From: JAFGIN01 sp050301235
GTDB lineage: Bacteria; Fibrobacterota; Chitinivibrionia; Chitinivibrionales; Chitinispirillaceae
Reading direction: 5' to 3'
NCBI GenBank assembly: GCA_050301235.1
Contig: JBNKZD010000204.1
Span: 1 to 64,000, forward strand
DNA: 64,000 nt
The notes below the pieces were generated by a model. It had not been told where the DNA came from and ran no database searches. It worked only from the letters and a program-made list of their open reading frames with translations. The number at the start of each line of letters is the position of its first letter. The stretch's first letter is position 1. Shown piece by piece: positions 62,883 to 64,000 of this stretch. The translations under genes and the position numbers were made by a program.

Positions 62883-64000
62883 ATGAAACGCTTCCTGCAG
62901 ATTACGGCCATAGTTTTGATATCTCTCATTATTCTGCTCTCGGGGGTAGCCCTGCTCTGCATAAAAAGTACATTTATCCACCAGTCCATAATATCTCATG
63001 TAAACAGGCTGATTCCCGGAACAATTTCACTGGAACGAATGCGCATTTCGCTTCTTGCCATGCGTATAGAAATCCGGAATCTGGCTCTCGCCGATTCTGC
63101 AGGAACCAGAATGGCCGGTATCGATCAACTGGTTGTCGATTTGTCCCCTGCAGCACTTTTGCGGCGAACCCTGATCGTCGAAGAAGTGTTGATTGATCAC
63201 CCCTGGGTACAATTGGAATTAGATACAAATGGCAGATTTTCCCTCCTTAATGCACTCTCCACAGACAACTCTCCGCCGGATAGTGTTGTTCAATGTCCTG
63301 AACAGGCAAATGATTCTAAACCATTTACAATTGAATTGCAGGGTCTTGACATTGCCGGGGGAACAATTCTCTTTGCAACCTGCCAGGATAGTCTTTCCCT
63401 TCATGCACAGGGACTTTCCATCAATGCAAAAGGTGAAACCGGGGCACTTTCGGGTGAAGTGAGTTTTATGATTGACTCCCTCACACTTAACAATAACAAG
63501 CAACAAACCAGTCTCCGGAAATTTGCTCTCAACACTCGTTTGCAAAATATGAACATAGATACAATGATGCTGGATTTTACATTAGATAAGTCTTCATTCA
63601 GTTTGAGGGGGAAAGCTTCCGATCTGATAAAGGATCCCAAGATTGACCTTACCCTGAAAAGTTCCCTTTCCCTCTCCGAACTCACTCCGATTGCTCGACT
63701 TGATAATAACTATTTCAGCGGTACAGTTCTACTTGATATAGGAATTTCCGGAAAAGTATCCAATCCGGATGCTTCTATAAGCCTCGCCTGCGACAGTGGA
63801 GCTATTATGGGCAGATCGTTGGAATCACTGTACATGCAAACCAGTATGCACGATAAAGTTATCAATCTGAATCCACTGCATGTTCGAACATCTGAAGGCA
63901 GCCTCACCGTGAGTGGCACAATCGATGCAAAGAGAGTGTTTCCCGATGGATTTCTCAATCCACCTGTTTCATTCCAGAATCTCAGGTATCACCTTGATAT
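62883..64000 (+). CDS. TamB/AsmA-like protein, 5' part (continues beyond window)
   Basis: An open frame starts at the ATG at 62883 (KRFLQITAIVLISLIILLS) and has no stop before the end of the window (more than 370 residues). One N-terminal membrane helix is followed by beta-strand-rich sequence typical of the AsmA/DUF748/TamB clan: VDLSPAALLRRTLIVEEVLIDHP, ELDTNGRFSLLNAL, ITLEG-like IELQGLDIAGGTILFA, and repeated DSLSL/TLKSSLSLSEL strands. Such proteins form long hydrophobic grooves that carry lipids, or assist outer-membrane protein insertion, across the periplasm. The ribosome binding site is weak. Confidence 0.8.
   Translation, partial: MKRFLQITAIVLISLIILLSGVALLCIKSTFIHQSIISHVNRLIPGTISLERMRISLLAMRIEIRNLALADSAGTRMAGIDQLVVDLSPAALLRRTLIVEEVLIDHPWVQLELDTNGRFSLLNALSTDNSPPDSVVQCPEQANDSKPFTIELQGLDIAGGTILFATCQDSLSLHAQGLSINAKGETGALSGEVSFMIDSLTLNNNKQQTSLRKFALNTRLQNMNIDTMMLDFTLDKSSFSLRGKASDLIKDPKIDLTLKSSLSLSELTPIARLDNNYFSGTVLLDIGISGKVSNPDASISLACDSGAIMGRSLESLYMQTSMHDKVINLNPLHVRTSEGSLTVSGTIDAKRVFPDGFLNPPVSFQNLRYHLD

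Noticed and set aside
1..64000. tRNA, rRNA, CRISPR array, transposase gene
   Set aside because: No tRNA-like T-arm with matching acceptor stem, no rRNA segment, no regularly spaced repeats and no transposase motif were seen on reading both strands.

Overview
The window looks like a chromosomal segment from a Fibrobacterota-type bacterium, possibly the Chitinivibrionia side. This is an inference. It rests on a TIGR02147-family regulator (a family best known from Fibrobacter), large secreted multidomain proteins, and several exported proteins ending in a YPNP/FlgD-like C-terminal module of the type IX sorting kind. Most of the DNA is moderately AT-rich. One block (about 13.2-22.4 kb) is clearly GC-richer. 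I found no rRNA, tRNA, CRISPR array or transposase gene.

Layout. 0-2.4 kb: a DUF559 nuclease-like gene behind a long palindromic repeat, and a GH15 glucoamylase-type hydrolase. 3.0-6.6 kb: two paralogous lipoproteins around a TIGR02147 protein. 7.4-13.2 kb: a 1787-residue secreted adhesin-like protein and a small Kre9-like fragment. 13.2-22.4 kb: a tightly overlapping minus-strand cellulose synthase operon (bcsR/P-like, bcsQ, bcsA with PilZ, bcsB, bcsC). 23.2-37.3 kb: a long plus-strand operon that I consider the most unusual locus. It holds a lipoprotein, an unknown protein, a GNAT, an amidohydrolase, two PaaK-like adenylate-forming proteins (the first degenerate), an arylamine-NAT/transglutaminase-like enzyme, a K+ channel with two RCK units, a methyltransferase, a divergent SecA, YjfI (DUF2170), PspA, a terminator and a J-domain protein. 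37.4-41.7 kb: a convergent minus-strand group with an SSS symporter, a methyltransferase, an alanine/ornithine racemase-like enzyme and a GNAT.

42.3-44.4 kb: a large-subunit catalase (katE). 45.2-51.6 kb: a periplasmic solute-binding protein followed by two complex histidine kinases, which looks like a sensory relay. 52.3-61.2 kb: an extracytoplasmic set of FG-GAP protein, Tat-exported DUF362 protein, SMP-30 lactonase-like protein, BNR propeller, Tat-exported enolase-superfamily enzyme and ThuA-domain protein. Most of these carry C-terminal sorting-like modules, which suggests sugar-acid or polysaccharide chemistry outside the cytoplasm. 61.3-64 kb: a decayed GT2 glycosyltransferase, a small ligand-binding-like protein and the start of a TamB/AsmA-like gene that runs off the window.

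Repeats include a roughly 71-bp inverted-repeat element present twice (22.96 and 40.0 kb), the first copy interrupted by another palindromic element, and REP-like hairpins. Several decayed gene remnants (PAS fragment, GT2, one unidentified) show local turnover. Start sites were moved where a Shine-Dalgarno sequence, a signal peptide or an ATGA overlap supported it. All family calls come from motif recognition and were not searched against databases.
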